Positions 1 to 9,190 are shown, numbered from the stretch's first letter. The stretch is 64,000 nt of DNA from Sphingomonas sp. PP-CE-1A-559 (GCF_004340965.1 NZ_SLYA01000008.1:34288-98287), one strand, 5' to 3'. Notes: generated from the letters alone by a model not told the origin. Program-made: numbers and translations.

Positions 1-181
1 TACAACGCTGTTTCCCCCTTCGGATTTAACGGTCGATCTATATTCATGCGCGGCAGTTATAGCTTTTAACACAAAAACCTGTTGCGCAGCCCGCCTAAAC
101 GCCGAGTGACACGCTATATGGCTACCACGCATCAGGGCTCGGGATGGCCGGCGGTAATAAGTCGGCAACAAATCCGTTCCG

Positions 182-1477
182 CTATTTGGCAGCGGGCAAA
201 AACGCTTTGTCGATCCGGGCAGCGACACCAACGCTGCGACCCGCAAGGTTGGGCACGCTGTATCGCACCGCGGTTCCCAGCACCTGCGCCGCCTGCGACA
301 GCGTCATGCCATAGTCTTGGCGGAGCCACTGGATCATGCCGGTGCTGGCGGACTTCAAGGCCTCGTCGATTGCCCCCCCCTGTCCCAGCACCATGATCTG
401 CGTCGGGGACTCGACACGGGGCATGGATACGGCGCGGCCCTTTATGACCTCGACGGTGACGGTCACGTCCATTGAGGTTTCGAGCGCATATTGCGTTGTC
501 TCGCCGTCGCCTTGGAGGGCGTGCGCATCGCCGAAGTAGAGCAAGGCCCCGGGCTGCTGGACGGGAAGGTAGACGATGTTGCCCTCCGCCACCTCAGGGA
601 AGTCCATGTTGCCGCCGAAGCGCCCCGTGTCGCCCGTTGAGATCGCAGGCAACCCGAACCCCGGTGCGACAGCGAGCCCGCCGAGCATCGGCCTGACGGG
701 TACCGAGTAACCGGCAAGCGCACCGTCGGCCTTTTCGGGGCGGGCACGGCCAGCTTCACGATCGAGAAGCCACTTGACCGGCGCACCGAGCTTTCCCGCC
801 TCCGGCACCAGCGACGTGCCCAACGCGCGCCCGACGACTGCATCGAGACTGTCGGCCCAGTTGCGGTTGAGCTTCAGCTTGCGAATGTGGACAGCCAGCG
901 TGTCCCCGGGCTGCGCACCGGCGACGAAGAAGGGGCCGGTCTGCGGGTTTCCGAACAGCGCACGTGTCTTGCCCTGCTCGTCCACCCCGCCTGAGTCGAT
1001 CGTCGTGGTGTGGATCGTATCGCCCGGCCAGACCACCAGGACCGGGCGGCGATCAGCATTCCAGCTATTGGAGTAGTCACTTGGTACGAACTCGACGGTG
1101 CGGGGGCCACCGCTGCCTTGCTCGGGGACACGCCATCCCGTTACCGCGTGGGAAGCGCGGGCAGCGGGATCGTTGGTATCAGGCATGTCGGCGATTCCCG
1201 TCAGCTCAGAACCCCGCAAGCGCAAGTTGTAGGTCGATACACGGCCCTTTTCGTCCGTCGCCGTCAGCGTCATCCTGTCGCGTCCTCCTTTACCGGCGAT
1301 CCGATCGCCGTCCAGATCGCCACTTATGTCGTTGCCGGCATGACCGATGGTGAGGGTGGAGAAGGTCGGATTGCCCCACAGGTCAGTGCGGACGATCCAA
1401 CTTTCCGCCGCAGCAGGCATGGTGAGGATTGGAGAAGTGATGGAGAGAAGTAGGGCAGCGAGGCGGGAAGGCGACAT
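182..1477 (-). CDS. Secreted acetamidase/formamidase-family protein
   Basis: 431 residues. It starts with a signal peptide (cleavage near PAAAES, about residue 24) and has an extra domain of about 100 residues before the amidase fold. The amidase signatures are intact: TGPFFVAGAQPGDTLAV in the middle, GGNMDFPE, and GALLYFGDAHALQGDGE. This family (FmdA/AmdA) hydrolyses short amides such as formamide or acetamide with a bound metal; the true substrate here is unknown and the periplasmic location is unusual. The ATG is preceded by a weak GAG-type ribosome site. It is divergent from the LytTR gene at 1606, so both promoters lie in about 130 bp. A degraded paralogue lies at 9992-11047. Confidence 0.85.
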   Translation of the reverse strand: MSPSRLAALLLSITSPILTMPAAAESWIVRTDLWGNPTFSTLTIGHAGNDISGDLDGDRIAGKGGRDRMTLTATDEKGRVSTYNLRLRGSELTGIADMPDTNDPAARASHAVTGWRVPEQGSGGPRTVEFVPSDYSNSWNADRRPVLVVWPGDTIHTTTIDSGGVDEQGKTRALFGNPQTGPFFVAGAQPGDTLAVHIRKLKLNRNWADSLDAVVGRALGTSLVPEAGKLGAPVKWLLDREAGRARPEKADGALAGYSVPVRPMLGGLAVAPGFGLPAISTGDTGRFGGNMDFPEVAEGNIVYLPVQQPGALLYFGDAHALQGDGETTQYALETSMDVTVTVEVIKGRAVSMPRVESPTQIMVLGQGGAIDEALKSASTGMIQWLRQDYGMTLSQAAQVLGTAVRYSVPNLAGRSVGVAARIDKAFLPAAK

Positions 1478-1540
1478 GCGGCATACTCTTTGTTGTGTTT
1501 ATTGGCCCGGCACGTTCCATCGTCGGCGACAAGATGAAAC

Positions 1541-1575
1541 ACCCGATCGGTGAACACCCGACCTGATCGGTGAAC
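1541..1575. promoter_or_regulatory. Tandem direct repeat, candidate LytTR-binding site
   Basis: Two near-identical 15-mers (ACCCGATCGGTGAAC at 1541-1555 and ACCTGATCGGTGAAC at 1561-1575) lie 20 bp apart in the divergent promoter region. Read on the minus strand each half contains GTTCAC. LytTR-domain regulators are known to bind pairs of short direct repeats with a GTT core spaced about two helical turns apart. Binding of the adjacent LytTR protein is inferred. Confidence 0.5.
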
Positions 1576-1605
1576 GACGATCCCGGCCATGCTAGTGTCG
1601 TTGCG

Positions 1606-3024
1606 ATGACAGCCTGTCGCGCTCTTGCCCTGTTGATCGCGCTGTGCGTCGGCTACCCTTCATGGGCAACCGCGACATTGGGCTGGCAGCTGTGCGAAGG
1701 CGGGCGGGCCGTGCAGTGTCGAGCCGTCACTCCAGAGTATATCGATCTAAGCTCTACCCTCACAATCCTCACAACGGTTGTCCACGTCCCGCCCAACGAG
1801 TTCGGCGATCCGCTTTCGGTTGAGATCGACGCGATGGCGAGTTCGGAGGTTCGCTGGAACGGGGTCGCTATTGGACGGAACGGCGTGCCGGGCACGGTTC
1901 GGGCGGACGAAGTGCCGGGTCGCTACAGCGTCAGCCTGGACGTGCCGCCCGCCTCGATCCGCCCTGGCGACAACCGGGTAACGATCCTCTTGTCGTCGCA
2001 CCATCTGTGGCTCCCGGTCGGACGCCCCGTCCACCGGATTGCCATCGGGCCCCGACAGGATGCCGATGCCTATACGGTTCGCCATTATCTATGGACGCTG
2101 GCGACGCTGGCGCTTCCAGCCTGTGTCCTATTGGCGCTGATGGTGTTCATGTCCGTCGGGAGGATCGGGCGGGCGGGGCTTCCAATGCTGGCGGTCCTGG
2201 CCGCGGTCATCGCGCAGGGATTGATCGAGACCAGCAAGCTGGTAATCCTCTACACCTATCCCTGGCACCTCAGTCGTATGGTCTCGTTGATCGGCCTGAC
2301 GGCGATCGTCGGCCTGCTACTGGTAGGATTTGCGAGCCGCGTGTTCATGAATGCGCGTGCCATCGTTGTCGTCGCCACTGGCATGGCGATGATTGTGGCA
2401 TGTCTGATCGTGCGTGGCCTGGACCAGCAGTCGCTCGCCGTCTTCGAGGTCGCCATGCTGGCAGTCGCTGGAGTCGCGTTGCCGGCTGCGGCTCGACGTG
2501 ATCGACGGGCGATCCTTCTTGCACCGGTGGCAGTGTCGTTGGCAGCTTGTGCGCATATCGTCGGCCCCGACTTTCTCGATGCAGGCTATTACGTCGCGGC
2601 CGCCGGTGCCTCGGTCGCTCTCGGGCTAGCGGCAATCCTCCGACCGGGGCCGGTCGAAGAGGTGCCGGTCGCCGTCCCTGCCGTCGAGCCGACCGTGACC
2701 CTGCGCGACGGTGCCCGCCACCATGTGATTTCACCCTCGCGCATGGTGTTTCTCGAAGCGGACGATGATTACTGCATCCTGCATACGGACGATGGGCGGG
2801 AAGTGGTGGTGACGATGACACTAAAGGCGGTACTCGCTCTTCTCACCGCTGATTTTGTTCGAATTCACCGTAGCCATGCCATCAATATCCGTCATCTGCT
2901 CGAGACGCGGGCCGGGGGGAATGGCCGCCTTGCCGAACTTTCGGGCGGCATCGTTCTACCGATCGGACGGGTCTACGCGGCCAAGCTTCAGGCAATCACC
3001 GAAGCGGTGGTAAAGTCGGCGTGA
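1606..3024 (+). CDS. Membrane-bound LytTR-family transcriptional regulator
   Basis: 472 residues from ATG 1606; an upstream in-frame start would add 12 residues that do not look like a signal sequence. Layout: signal peptide/first membrane segment (about 1-23), a periplasmic beta-rich sensor region (about 25-155), seven or eight hydrophobic membrane segments (about 165-350), then a C-terminal LytTR DNA-binding domain (about 365-470) with FLEADDDYCILHTDDG, FVRIHRSHAIN and LPIGRVYAAKL. Such one-component proteins sense an extracellular or membrane signal and bind DNA directly. It is divergent from the secreted amidase gene, a likely target. There is no kinase partner nearby. Confidence 0.85.
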   Translation: MTACRALALLIALCVGYPSWATATLGWQLCEGGRAVQCRAVTPEYIDLSSTLTILTTVVHVPPNEFGDPLSVEIDAMASSEVRWNGVAIGRNGVPGTVRADEVPGRYSVSLDVPPASIRPGDNRVTILLSSHHLWLPVGRPVHRIAIGPRQDADAYTVRHYLWTLATLALPACVLLALMVFMSVGRIGRAGLPMLAVLAAVIAQGLIETSKLVILYTYPWHLSRMVSLIGLTAIVGLLLVGFASRVFMNARAIVVVATGMAMIVACLIVRGLDQQSLAVFEVAMLAVAGVALPAAARRDRRAILLAPVAVSLAACAHIVGPDFLDAGYYVAAAGASVALGLAAILRPGPVEEVPVAVPAVEPTVTLRDGARHHVISPSRMVFLEADDDYCILHTDDGREVVVTMTLKAVLALLTADFVRIHRSHAINIRHLLETRAGGNGRLAELSGGIVLPIGRVYAAKLQAITEAVVKSA

Positions 3025-3233
3025 TCTAAATCTCGGGAGGTTGCCTCACCGGCAAACATTCCAAAACTGGACTTGGACAGATATCAAAAGGTCAGTCGCG
3101 TTTGAAACTCGGTCAATTCCAGGAACACGAGGCCTTCTCGCCTGCCTTTCCCTTTTCGAAACACACCGGCCACCCACTGATATTCAAAGTAGCAAAACTT
3201 CTGCAGCAGCTATTCGATGGAATGGATATTGAT

Positions 3234-4097
3234 CTAGGTCTGACTAACTAACCAATCGCGGAAGCACTGCATCGCCGGGTCAACCTTTCGCGAATGCAGC
3301 CGTGTTAACCAGTAGTTTCCGATATCGACTTCTATAACGAAAGGCTGGATTAGGCGCTCTGCGGCAATCTCCCGCTGAAACATGGTGGCAGGTGCGAGCG
3401 CGACGCCAAACCCGGCCATCGCCGCGCTCGCCATCGACACAGAACTATCGAACATCGGACCGCGTGAGGTCGGCGCAGGACTACCTGCGATCTCGAACCA
3501 TGCTGCCCATTCGTCGGATCGATACGAACGTAGCAACGTCTCGCGATGGAGGTCCGGTGGTATTCGAAGACGTCTCGCTATCGAAGGGGTGCACAGCGGT
3601 GTTAGCGGCGCTTTCAAAATTGGTTCGGCATAAGTGCCGTGCCACGCGCCCTTGCCGAAGCGAATTGCGTAGTGGAGCGCCTCGCCGGCAAGATCGACAC
3701 GGTTGTTGTTGATCGAAACGCACAGGGCGATGTGCGGATGGCTGGTCGTGAAGCCTTCGAGCCGTTCGATCAGCCATCCGGTTGCGAACGTGCCCACAAC
3801 GCCGATATTCAGGGTATATTGGAAGCGCCCCTCGGCGAAGCGATCAAGCGTTGCCCCAACCTGATCGAACGCTTCCGCAAGTACGGGGACCAAACCTTGC
3901 CCGTCGTTCGTCAGCGCCAACCCCCGTGGCAGTCGGTGGAATAGCCGTGTGCCAAGCCGCTGTTCGAGCTGGGCAACCTGATGGCTGACCGCTCCCTGGC
4001 TAACGCGCAACTCGATGGCGGCGCGCGTGAAGTTCAGGTGACGGGCGGATGCCTCGAAGGCTCGAAGGGCGTTGAGGGGAAGCTGCGCGCGATCCAT
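3234..4097 (-). CDS. ampR: AmpR-type LysR-family regulator
   Basis: 287 residues from ATG 4097; a TTG two codons upstream is also possible. An N-terminal winged HTH (PLNALRAFEASARHLNFTRAA) is followed by a periplasmic-binding-like effector domain. Several stretches match AmpR of enterobacteria and pseudomonads closely: IGVVGTFATGWLIERLE, FGKGAWHGTYAEP, LLRSYRSDEWAAW and GNYWLTRLHSR. AmpR binds muropeptides or UDP-MurNAc-pentapeptide in the cytoplasm and switches a divergently transcribed beta-lactamase gene. Here the divergent gene is a subclass B3 metallo-enzyme rather than a class C or A serine enzyme. Confidence 0.93.
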   Translation of the reverse strand: MDRAQLPLNALRAFEASARHLNFTRAAIELRVSQGAVSHQVAQLEQRLGTRLFHRLPRGLALTNDGQGLVPVLAEAFDQVGATLDRFAEGRFQYTLNIGVVGTFATGWLIERLEGFTTSHPHIALCVSINNNRVDLAGEALHYAIRFGKGAWHGTYAEPILKAPLTPLCTPSIARRLRIPPDLHRETLLRSYRSDEWAAWFEIAGSPAPTSRGPMFDSSVSMASAAMAGFGVALAPATMFQREIAAERLIQPFVIEVDIGNYWLTRLHSRKVDPAMQCFRDWLVSQT

Positions 4098-4104
4098 TAC
4101 CAAC

Positions 4105-4121
4105 CATTAATTATACTAATG
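4105..4121. promoter_or_regulatory. Candidate AmpR operator in ampR-bla intergenic region
   Basis: CATTA (4105-4109) and TAATG (4117-4121) form an inverted repeat with a 7-bp spacer and fit the T-N11-A rule of LysR-type boxes (T4107, A4119). TATACT at 4112-4117 could be a -10 element inside it. It lies just upstream of the ampR start and 73 bp from the beta-lactamase start. Confidence 0.5.
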
Positions 4122-4193
4122 ACTCTGTCGAGATATGATCCTTTGTCGGGATCGTCCTCTGGCCTCATGATCGGGAGGAAAGGGGAACGAACG

Positions 4194-5060
4194 ATGATTT
4201 CAAGAACGATGCTGATGGCCGCAGCCGCCCTCTCTGGACCGGTATCGAGCCAAGTACCCGATGACCCGCTGACCAAGCCATTGGCGGTAGAACGCGAGGC
4301 CGAGTGGTTAGCGCCGGTCAATCCGGTGCGCGTCTTCGGCAAAACCTATCTGGTCGGCTTTGGCGGTCTCAACATAGCGATGATCGATACTGGTGCCGGC
4401 CTGATCTTGGTCGACGCAGGGTTGCCGCAGGCGGAACCGAGGATTCTCGCTAACGTTGCCGAACTCGGCTTTCGTCCACGAGACATCAAATACATTCTCA
4501 GTACCGAACCACATTTCGATCATGCTGGCGGACTTGCGGCACTGGTCCGCGACACTGGTGCGACGGTGATTGCGAGCCCCCGAGCCGCGCAAGCCCTGCG
4601 CACTGGACGGTTGGCTAGCGACGATCCCCAGCTTGCTTACGACTCGCGTTTCCCTCCGTTGCAAAACGTGCGCGTTATCGCAAACGCAGAGAAGCTGCGA
4701 CTTGGTGATACCACCGTCATCGCCCGCGCGACGCCAGGACATACGGCCGGCAGCATGAGCTGGGCATGGCGCTCATGCGAGGCTGCGAAGTGCCGCAGCA
4801 TCGTATTTGGCTCCAGCCTCAACCCCGTCGCGGCCAAGGGATACCGCTACTCATCGCCAGCGGGCCAGACCGTCGTCGCGAGCTTTCGCCGCGCCTACGC
4901 CACCATGAACACTTTGCCGTGTGACATCCTGATAACGGCTCATGTAGAGCAAAGCGGTAGCAACGGTCGGTTCGCCACGACCCCCGACCCTTGCCGTACC
5001 TATGTCCGCGCGTCGCAGCGTGCACTGGCCGCTCGCCTCAAAACAGAACGCCGCAAGTAA
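4194..5060 (+). CDS. Subclass B3 metallo-beta-lactamase, Glu-substituted zinc site
   Basis: 288 residues from ATG 4194, with a strong GGGAGGAAAGGGG ribosome site at 4172-4184; the frame is open further upstream but overlaps ampR. N-terminal signal peptide (about 1-20), then the alpha-beta/beta-alpha MBL fold. The metal motif reads TEPHFDHAGG: Glu105 replaces the usual first His, followed by His107, Asp109 and His110. The other ligands are His183 (TPGHTAGS) and His250 (ITAHVEQSG). FGSSLNPVAAKGYRYS is the typical B3 loop. B3 enzymes hydrolyse penicillins, cephalosporins and carbapenems in the periplasm. B3 variants with Gln or Glu at this position are known (GOB type; Glu variants in sphingomonads, from memory). 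Activity spectrum cannot be read from sequence. Confidence 0.92.
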   Translation: MISRTMLMAAAALSGPVSSQVPDDPLTKPLAVEREAEWLAPVNPVRVFGKTYLVGFGGLNIAMIDTGAGLILVDAGLPQAEPRILANVAELGFRPRDIKYILSTEPHFDHAGGLAALVRDTGATVIASPRAAQALRTGRLASDDPQLAYDSRFPPLQNVRVIANAEKLRLGDTTVIARATPGHTAGSMSWAWRSCEAAKCRSIVFGSSLNPVAAKGYRYSSPAGQTVVASFRRAYATMNTLPCDILITAHVEQSGSNGRFATTPDPCRTYVRASQRALAARLKTERRK

Positions 5061-5384
5061 CAGATCAAACCTATTAATCCGCTGATTGAAGGTTCCCGTT
5101 CTTGTCGACTGCGTCAAAGGCAGATTCTTAAAAGATCAGCCTTTCGAACATGACGGCTTACAGGGTCCAGTAATAACCGATCAAGGCAAGACAGCATTTA
5201 GGAGACGGGCGGGCTAGTGTTATTACCAATGTGTATCGGATGCCCGCTGACGGTGCGGGGGACCGATCGACGTTCACTATTGGATCCAAGGTTTGTTCAA
5301 GCCAACCTGCACTCCGAACTGTGCTGACGTCACTCTAGCGAACACTTGGACCTTAAATTATGAACGTTGATCGACCCCAGACCA
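5061..5384. other. Intergenic, no gene seen
   Basis: This 324-bp stretch between the convergent beta-lactamase and DUF3617 genes shows no convincing coding frame, tRNA or strong T-tailed hairpin. Confidence 0.6.
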
Positions 5385-5945
5385 CTAGCCCGCCTTTGGC
5401 GCGTCGCACTCGCCAAGACGCTTGCCAGAAACTTGAGTTTTCGTAATGACCTTGCCACCCTTCTGCGCGCCGCCCATCATCGGCATCTCCATCGTCGCCT
5501 CACTGACAACGTCATAGCTCGTGCTAGCGAATTTCCCCGAGGTCGTGGCGCGCATCTCGCCAGATGGCATACCTGGCATGTTCTTGCACACCAAGGTGCC
5601 GTCGATCTTGCCGCCGCCCATTTCGAACTTCTCATACGTGCAGTTCTTGGCCGCGCCCAGCATATCCTGTGGGGGCTTTGCAGCCTGTTCCGGCGTCAGG
5701 CAAGTCTGCACCTTTTGAGACTTCGACTGCTGCTTCATCGCGTCCGCCATGCCGGCGGGAAGGCCGGGACCTTCGACCGACAGGATCGCAACCGTCGTCT
5801 CCCACTTACCGGGCTCAAGCCTCACCGCATCCTTGGTTGCAGCGACGACTTCGGCGAGGGAGGCATTCTCTCCCTTAACGGTTGGTGTAGAATTACACGC
5901 CGACAGCAGGGACGCGACGGGTAAGATAAACGCGAGACGCTTCAT
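5385..5945 (-). CDS. DUF3617 lipoprotein
   Basis: 186 residues. The start is set at ATG 5945 because AGGAGA lies 8 bases upstream and the protein then begins with a clean lipoprotein signal, MKRLAFILPVASLLSAC, with Cys17 as the likely lipidated residue. The body matches the DUF3617 pattern common in sphingomonads: LEPGKWETTVAIL near residue 45, QTCLTPEQ and NCTYEKFEMGGGKIDGTLVC with conserved cysteines, and a beta-rich C-terminus. Function is unknown; the protein is probably anchored in a periplasm-facing membrane. It stands alone on the minus strand. Confidence 0.85.
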   Translation of the reverse strand: MKRLAFILPVASLLSACNSTPTVKGENASLAEVVAATKDAVRLEPGKWETTVAILSVEGPGLPAGMADAMKQQSKSQKVQTCLTPEQAAKPPQDMLGAAKNCTYEKFEMGGGKIDGTLVCKNMPGMPSGEMRATTSGKFASTSYDVVSEATMEMPMMGGAQKGGKVITKTQVSGKRLGECDAPKAG

Positions 5946-6677
5946 AAATTGTTCTCCTGTCGACAAATGCTCTGCCAATCGGTGACGTGTATGCGGCACA
6001 AGCGAAGCTTACGGCCGATCCTGCGGCAAATGGCTATATTTCGATCGAGCGACATATTGAGGTAACGCGGACAGATAATGCTCAGCTGATAAATCGCCAA
6101 TCACCATTGCGCATCAATTGCAGGAGGTTATTATTATGTCAAACATTCACGCGTCATGATAAACGACACACAGAATATTAACTACTAATCAACCACTCTC
6201 CCAGATTGCTAACCTCATTAATATTAAGCAGTTTTGCTGGACTTTCTGATCAGCGCTTTGATCGCGCGTTTTCATGCGGGCGTCCGGTATGGACGTTTTC
6301 CAGAAAGCGGTTCCTAGAAGCGGTCGGACCGCATTCCTTCCATTTTAGCTACTCCGCTGCACTCGAACGTCTCCATTCCACTAGCGATCCGCGCCACTCG
6401 AAACCGGACTGGCGTAGCAAAGGGATCTGTTACGGTTGGGCATCGAAACAGCGAACTATCATGCGGAACACCGCAAAAGTTACTCTTGTTGGCGCCGATA
6501 GCTTTCGGCTGACCGTCAGGCGGGGTTGCTTTGATTTCTTCCGATATCGAACGGGCATATTGCAAGAGCATTGCTACCGATCCACGGAGAGACGCATCCC
6601 GTGCGTAGAGCGGCCATGGCGAGCGCTCTGTAGCAGGTGGACATCATTTTCTGGACGTTTGCGCGGTAACTGGCGGA
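5946..6677. other. Long intergenic stretch, no recognisable gene
   Basis: The first 250 bp are noticeably AT-rich compared with the rest of the window. A plus-strand frame (6206-6697) and a minus-strand frame (6314-6571) are open, but neither shows a recognisable domain or a convincing ribosome site. It could be decayed DNA. Confidence 0.5.
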
Positions 6678-7691
6678 TCATCTGCCCCCCCCCTTGATGG
6701 ACACCACATCGCAATCTGGACCCGTGCACATCTCGACGTCCCGCGACGGTGGCTTGTCGATTGCGACGCGGTAGGTGATCGCTTCCGATGTCGCCTTCAA
6801 GATCGTTATAGAGAGGTCGCGGATGTTGGCCGTCTTCGTCCCAACCGTCGTGCTTTCGGTCTGGCCGCTTCCCGGGTGCACCATGTCATCGCCGGAATAC
6901 CCCCTGACCTCAAACCTGATCTCGCCATCGGCCATGCCCTGATAGGCGACGTCGTAGATAGTACCGACGGTATCCGCATCGTATTCGGCCGAGCGCGGTA
7001 CCTGCGTCCCCTTGTTATAGTCGCGTGGCGGTACGAGCGGTTCGCCACGCCGTACGGTCTGGACCGTGCCGAACGTACGGGGATCGGGCGCGGTCGACCG
7101 GAGGATCGGCACCCGCGGGTCCTTTGCCATCGCGTCGTGCAGCGCGCGCGGATCAGTCATCACTTCACCCCCTGTGATGAGCCGATCGGCAAAGGCGATC
7201 TCGTCGATCGCGATCGGGAACGCTGCGCTCGACGCACCGGAGCCGGCACTGCAGACGAAGCGCAGTTGCGCGTCGTCGAGTGTCGCGGGATCGGGCTTAG
7301 TCATATCGGCATCGGCGTCGCCGCGCGTCGAGACATCGCCCTGGATATCCTTGCGGTCATACTGCGCCATACCCAGCCAGCCGATCGTCTGCGCGCGGCA
7401 ATTCGCCAGCATGAAGGATTTGGTTTCCCCCGCCGGGCCGCCCGCATCATGCAAAGCCAGCAGCGCCGAATATCTGACGACCGCCCCTTCCCGGCTGATC
7501 GACTGACGATCGACGAACAGGGCGCGACCCGCATCATGTGCGACGTACCACCATTCGGATGCGGATGCGGGTTCGGCTGCGCCTGCGAGAGCCGTGAGAA
7601 GCAGAAGCGTTACGAGCGACCGGGCCGTGGCTTCGAACCGGGCTCCCAATGGCGATCGAGGCAACCGGGCCAAGGTGAAATCTCTTGTCAC
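6678..7691 (-). CDS. Secreted protein of unknown function (SEWW N-terminal domain)
   Basis: 337 residues with an N-terminal hydrophobic signal (about 25-45, cleavage near ASASEWW). Its N-terminal region (SEWWYVAHDAGRALFVDRQSI and the part ending near FADRLITGG) is clearly related to the same region of the upstream Sel1-repeat protein, so the pair arose by duplication of one domain. The C-terminal half (about 225-330) is beta-rich, with a late Cys pair in MCTGPDCD. The ATG overlaps the stop of the upstream gene by four bases, so the two are co-translated. A run of nine C at 6685-6693 encodes the last glycines just before the stop. I do not recognise a family. Confidence 0.75.
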   Translation of the reverse strand: MTRDFTLARLPRSPLGARFEATARSLVTLLLLTALAGAAEPASASEWWYVAHDAGRALFVDRQSISREGAVVRYSALLALHDAGGPAGETKSFMLANCRAQTIGWLGMAQYDRKDIQGDVSTRGDADADMTKPDPATLDDAQLRFVCSAGSGASSAAFPIAIDEIAFADRLITGGEVMTDPRALHDAMAKDPRVPILRSTAPDPRTFGTVQTVRRGEPLVPPRDYNKGTQVPRSAEYDADTVGTIYDVAYQGMADGEIRFEVRGYSGDDMVHPGSGQTESTTVGTKTANIRDLSITILKATSEAITYRVAIDKPPSRDVEMCTGPDCDVVSIKGGGR

Positions 7692-9190
7692 TTTGCGGTC
7701 CTTGGTGATGCCGTGTCGCCCGCACCTTGCAAATCAGACAGGGCGCGGCGCGCATCGGTCTTGTCGGGCTCGATCGCCAGCGCGCGGCGAAAATACACCT
7801 CGGCCTGTTTCAAATCGCGCGTCATCCCCGATCCGGCGTTGTAGGCCCGGCCCAACTTGAGGCAGCCATCGGCGTCACCGAGATCGCAGGACTTGCGAAA
7901 CAGCGCTCCAGCCCGGACGGCATCCTTGTCGGTTCCGCTGCCATTCTGGACCAGCGTGCCCAGATTGCCGCATGCGGCGGCATCGTCCCGATCGCATGCG
8001 CTCACATATAGCGACACGGCTCGGACCGGATCGATCTTCACGCCCAGCCCCTGATCATAGACGACACCGAGATTATAACATCCGCCCGCATCGTCGCCTT
8101 TACAGGCTTTCTCCAGCAATCGTTTTGCGCGCCACGCATCGGGTTTTACGCCAACCCCCAACGAGTAGGCAGCGCCGAGGCTGGTGCAGGCTGCGGCGTC
8201 ACCGGCATCGCAGGCCTTGTCGAAATACGCGACGGCCCGCTCAGGGTCCTTGGCGACCCCATTCCCCTTAATGAGTGCCAGTCCGAAATTGCCGCAGGCG
8301 ATGGCCCCGCCGAACTCGCACGCGTGGGCGAATGCGGTGGCCGAGCGCGTCGCGTCGGGCACAACGCCTTTCCCTTCGTTATACGCGATGCCGAGCATGC
8401 TGCAGTTGTCGGACACGCCACCCGTGCAGGCCTTGTCATGAAATACCGCGGCCTTGACGGCGTCCTCAGCGACACTCCGGCCTTCGGAATAGCGCATGCC
8501 AAGGTCCGAACACGCGTCGATCGTCCCACCGTCGCAGGACGCCTCCAATTGCGCGATTTCGGCAGGGTCATCGTCGGCATCAGCGTTGGGCGCGATCGTC
8601 GTGATGCGAGACGGCGTTGGGTCCGGTGTCGCCTGACCGTTATCGGACTTCGCATCGAGCGGAGGAGCGACAGAATGCGCACGGCCAACCATCGTTTGGT
8701 GCAGATCATGCGCATCGACGGGCTTGCCGCCCCGCGCGATCAACGCTTCGGCAAACGCCACTTCGTCGACCGCGAGCTGAAACAGGTCGTTAGTGACACG
8801 GTGCGACTCGTCGCCGCACGCAAAGCGGAACTCGGCATCGCCGAGCGTGTCCGGTGCGAGCGGCAGGACGGGTCCAGGCCGCTGCGGAGCATCGCCACCG
8901 ATTGCGTGGCCGTCAGCGTCGAACCGCAGCATCTCCAGCACCCGAAGCCGACGCTTGCCGCACTCCGCACGCATATGGGACTTGGTCAGCACTTCTGGGT
9001 CGCCTGGGCGGATGACATACATCGTCCAGTAAGTGACGGTCTCCTTCTTCCGTTCGATCGATTTGGCATCGACGAACACGACGCGGCCAGCGCCGCTGTT
9101 CGCATACCACCATTCGGACGCATGGGCTGGAGATGGCGTCAGCGTCAGCGCCGACATAAAACCGAGAGCGGACCAGACGAGCCTGCGCAT
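7688..9190 (-). CDS. Secreted Sel1-repeat protein with cysteine-paired repeats
   Basis: 500 residues from ATG 9190, preceded by GAGAAAG; ATG 9205 is an alternative. Signal peptide 1-24 (ends SPAHA). Residues about 25-205 form the SEWW domain shared with the downstream gene. Residues about 218-469 hold seven 36-residue Sel1-like repeats. Six of them begin with Ala-Cys or Ser-Cys (the first with a longer lead) and all carry a second Cys eight residues later, the disulphide arrangement of Helicobacter cysteine-rich (Hcp) proteins. Such repeats form alpha/alpha superhelices that bind peptides or peptidoglycan-like ligands. It is first in the two-gene operon. Ligand unknown. Confidence 0.85.
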   Translation of the reverse strand: MRRLVWSALGFMSALTLTPSPAHASEWWYANSGAGRVVFVDAKSIERKKETVTYWTMYVIRPGDPEVLTKSHMRAECGKRRLRVLEMLRFDADGHAIGGDAPQRPGPVLPLAPDTLGDAEFRFACGDESHRVTNDLFQLAVDEVAFAEALIARGGKPVDAHDLHQTMVGRAHSVAPPLDAKSDNGQATPDPTPSRITTIAPNADADDDPAEIAQLEASCDGGTIDACSDLGMRYSEGRSVAEDAVKAAVFHDKACTGGVSDNCSMLGIAYNEGKGVVPDATRSATAFAHACEFGGAIACGNFGLALIKGNGVAKDPERAVAYFDKACDAGDAAACTSLGAAYSLGVGVKPDAWRAKRLLEKACKGDDAGGCYNLGVVYDQGLGVKIDPVRAVSLYVSACDRDDAAACGNLGTLVQNGSGTDKDAVRAGALFRKSCDLGDADGCLKLGRAYNAGSGMTRDLKQAEVYFRRALAIEPDKTDARRALSDLQGAGDTASPRTAK

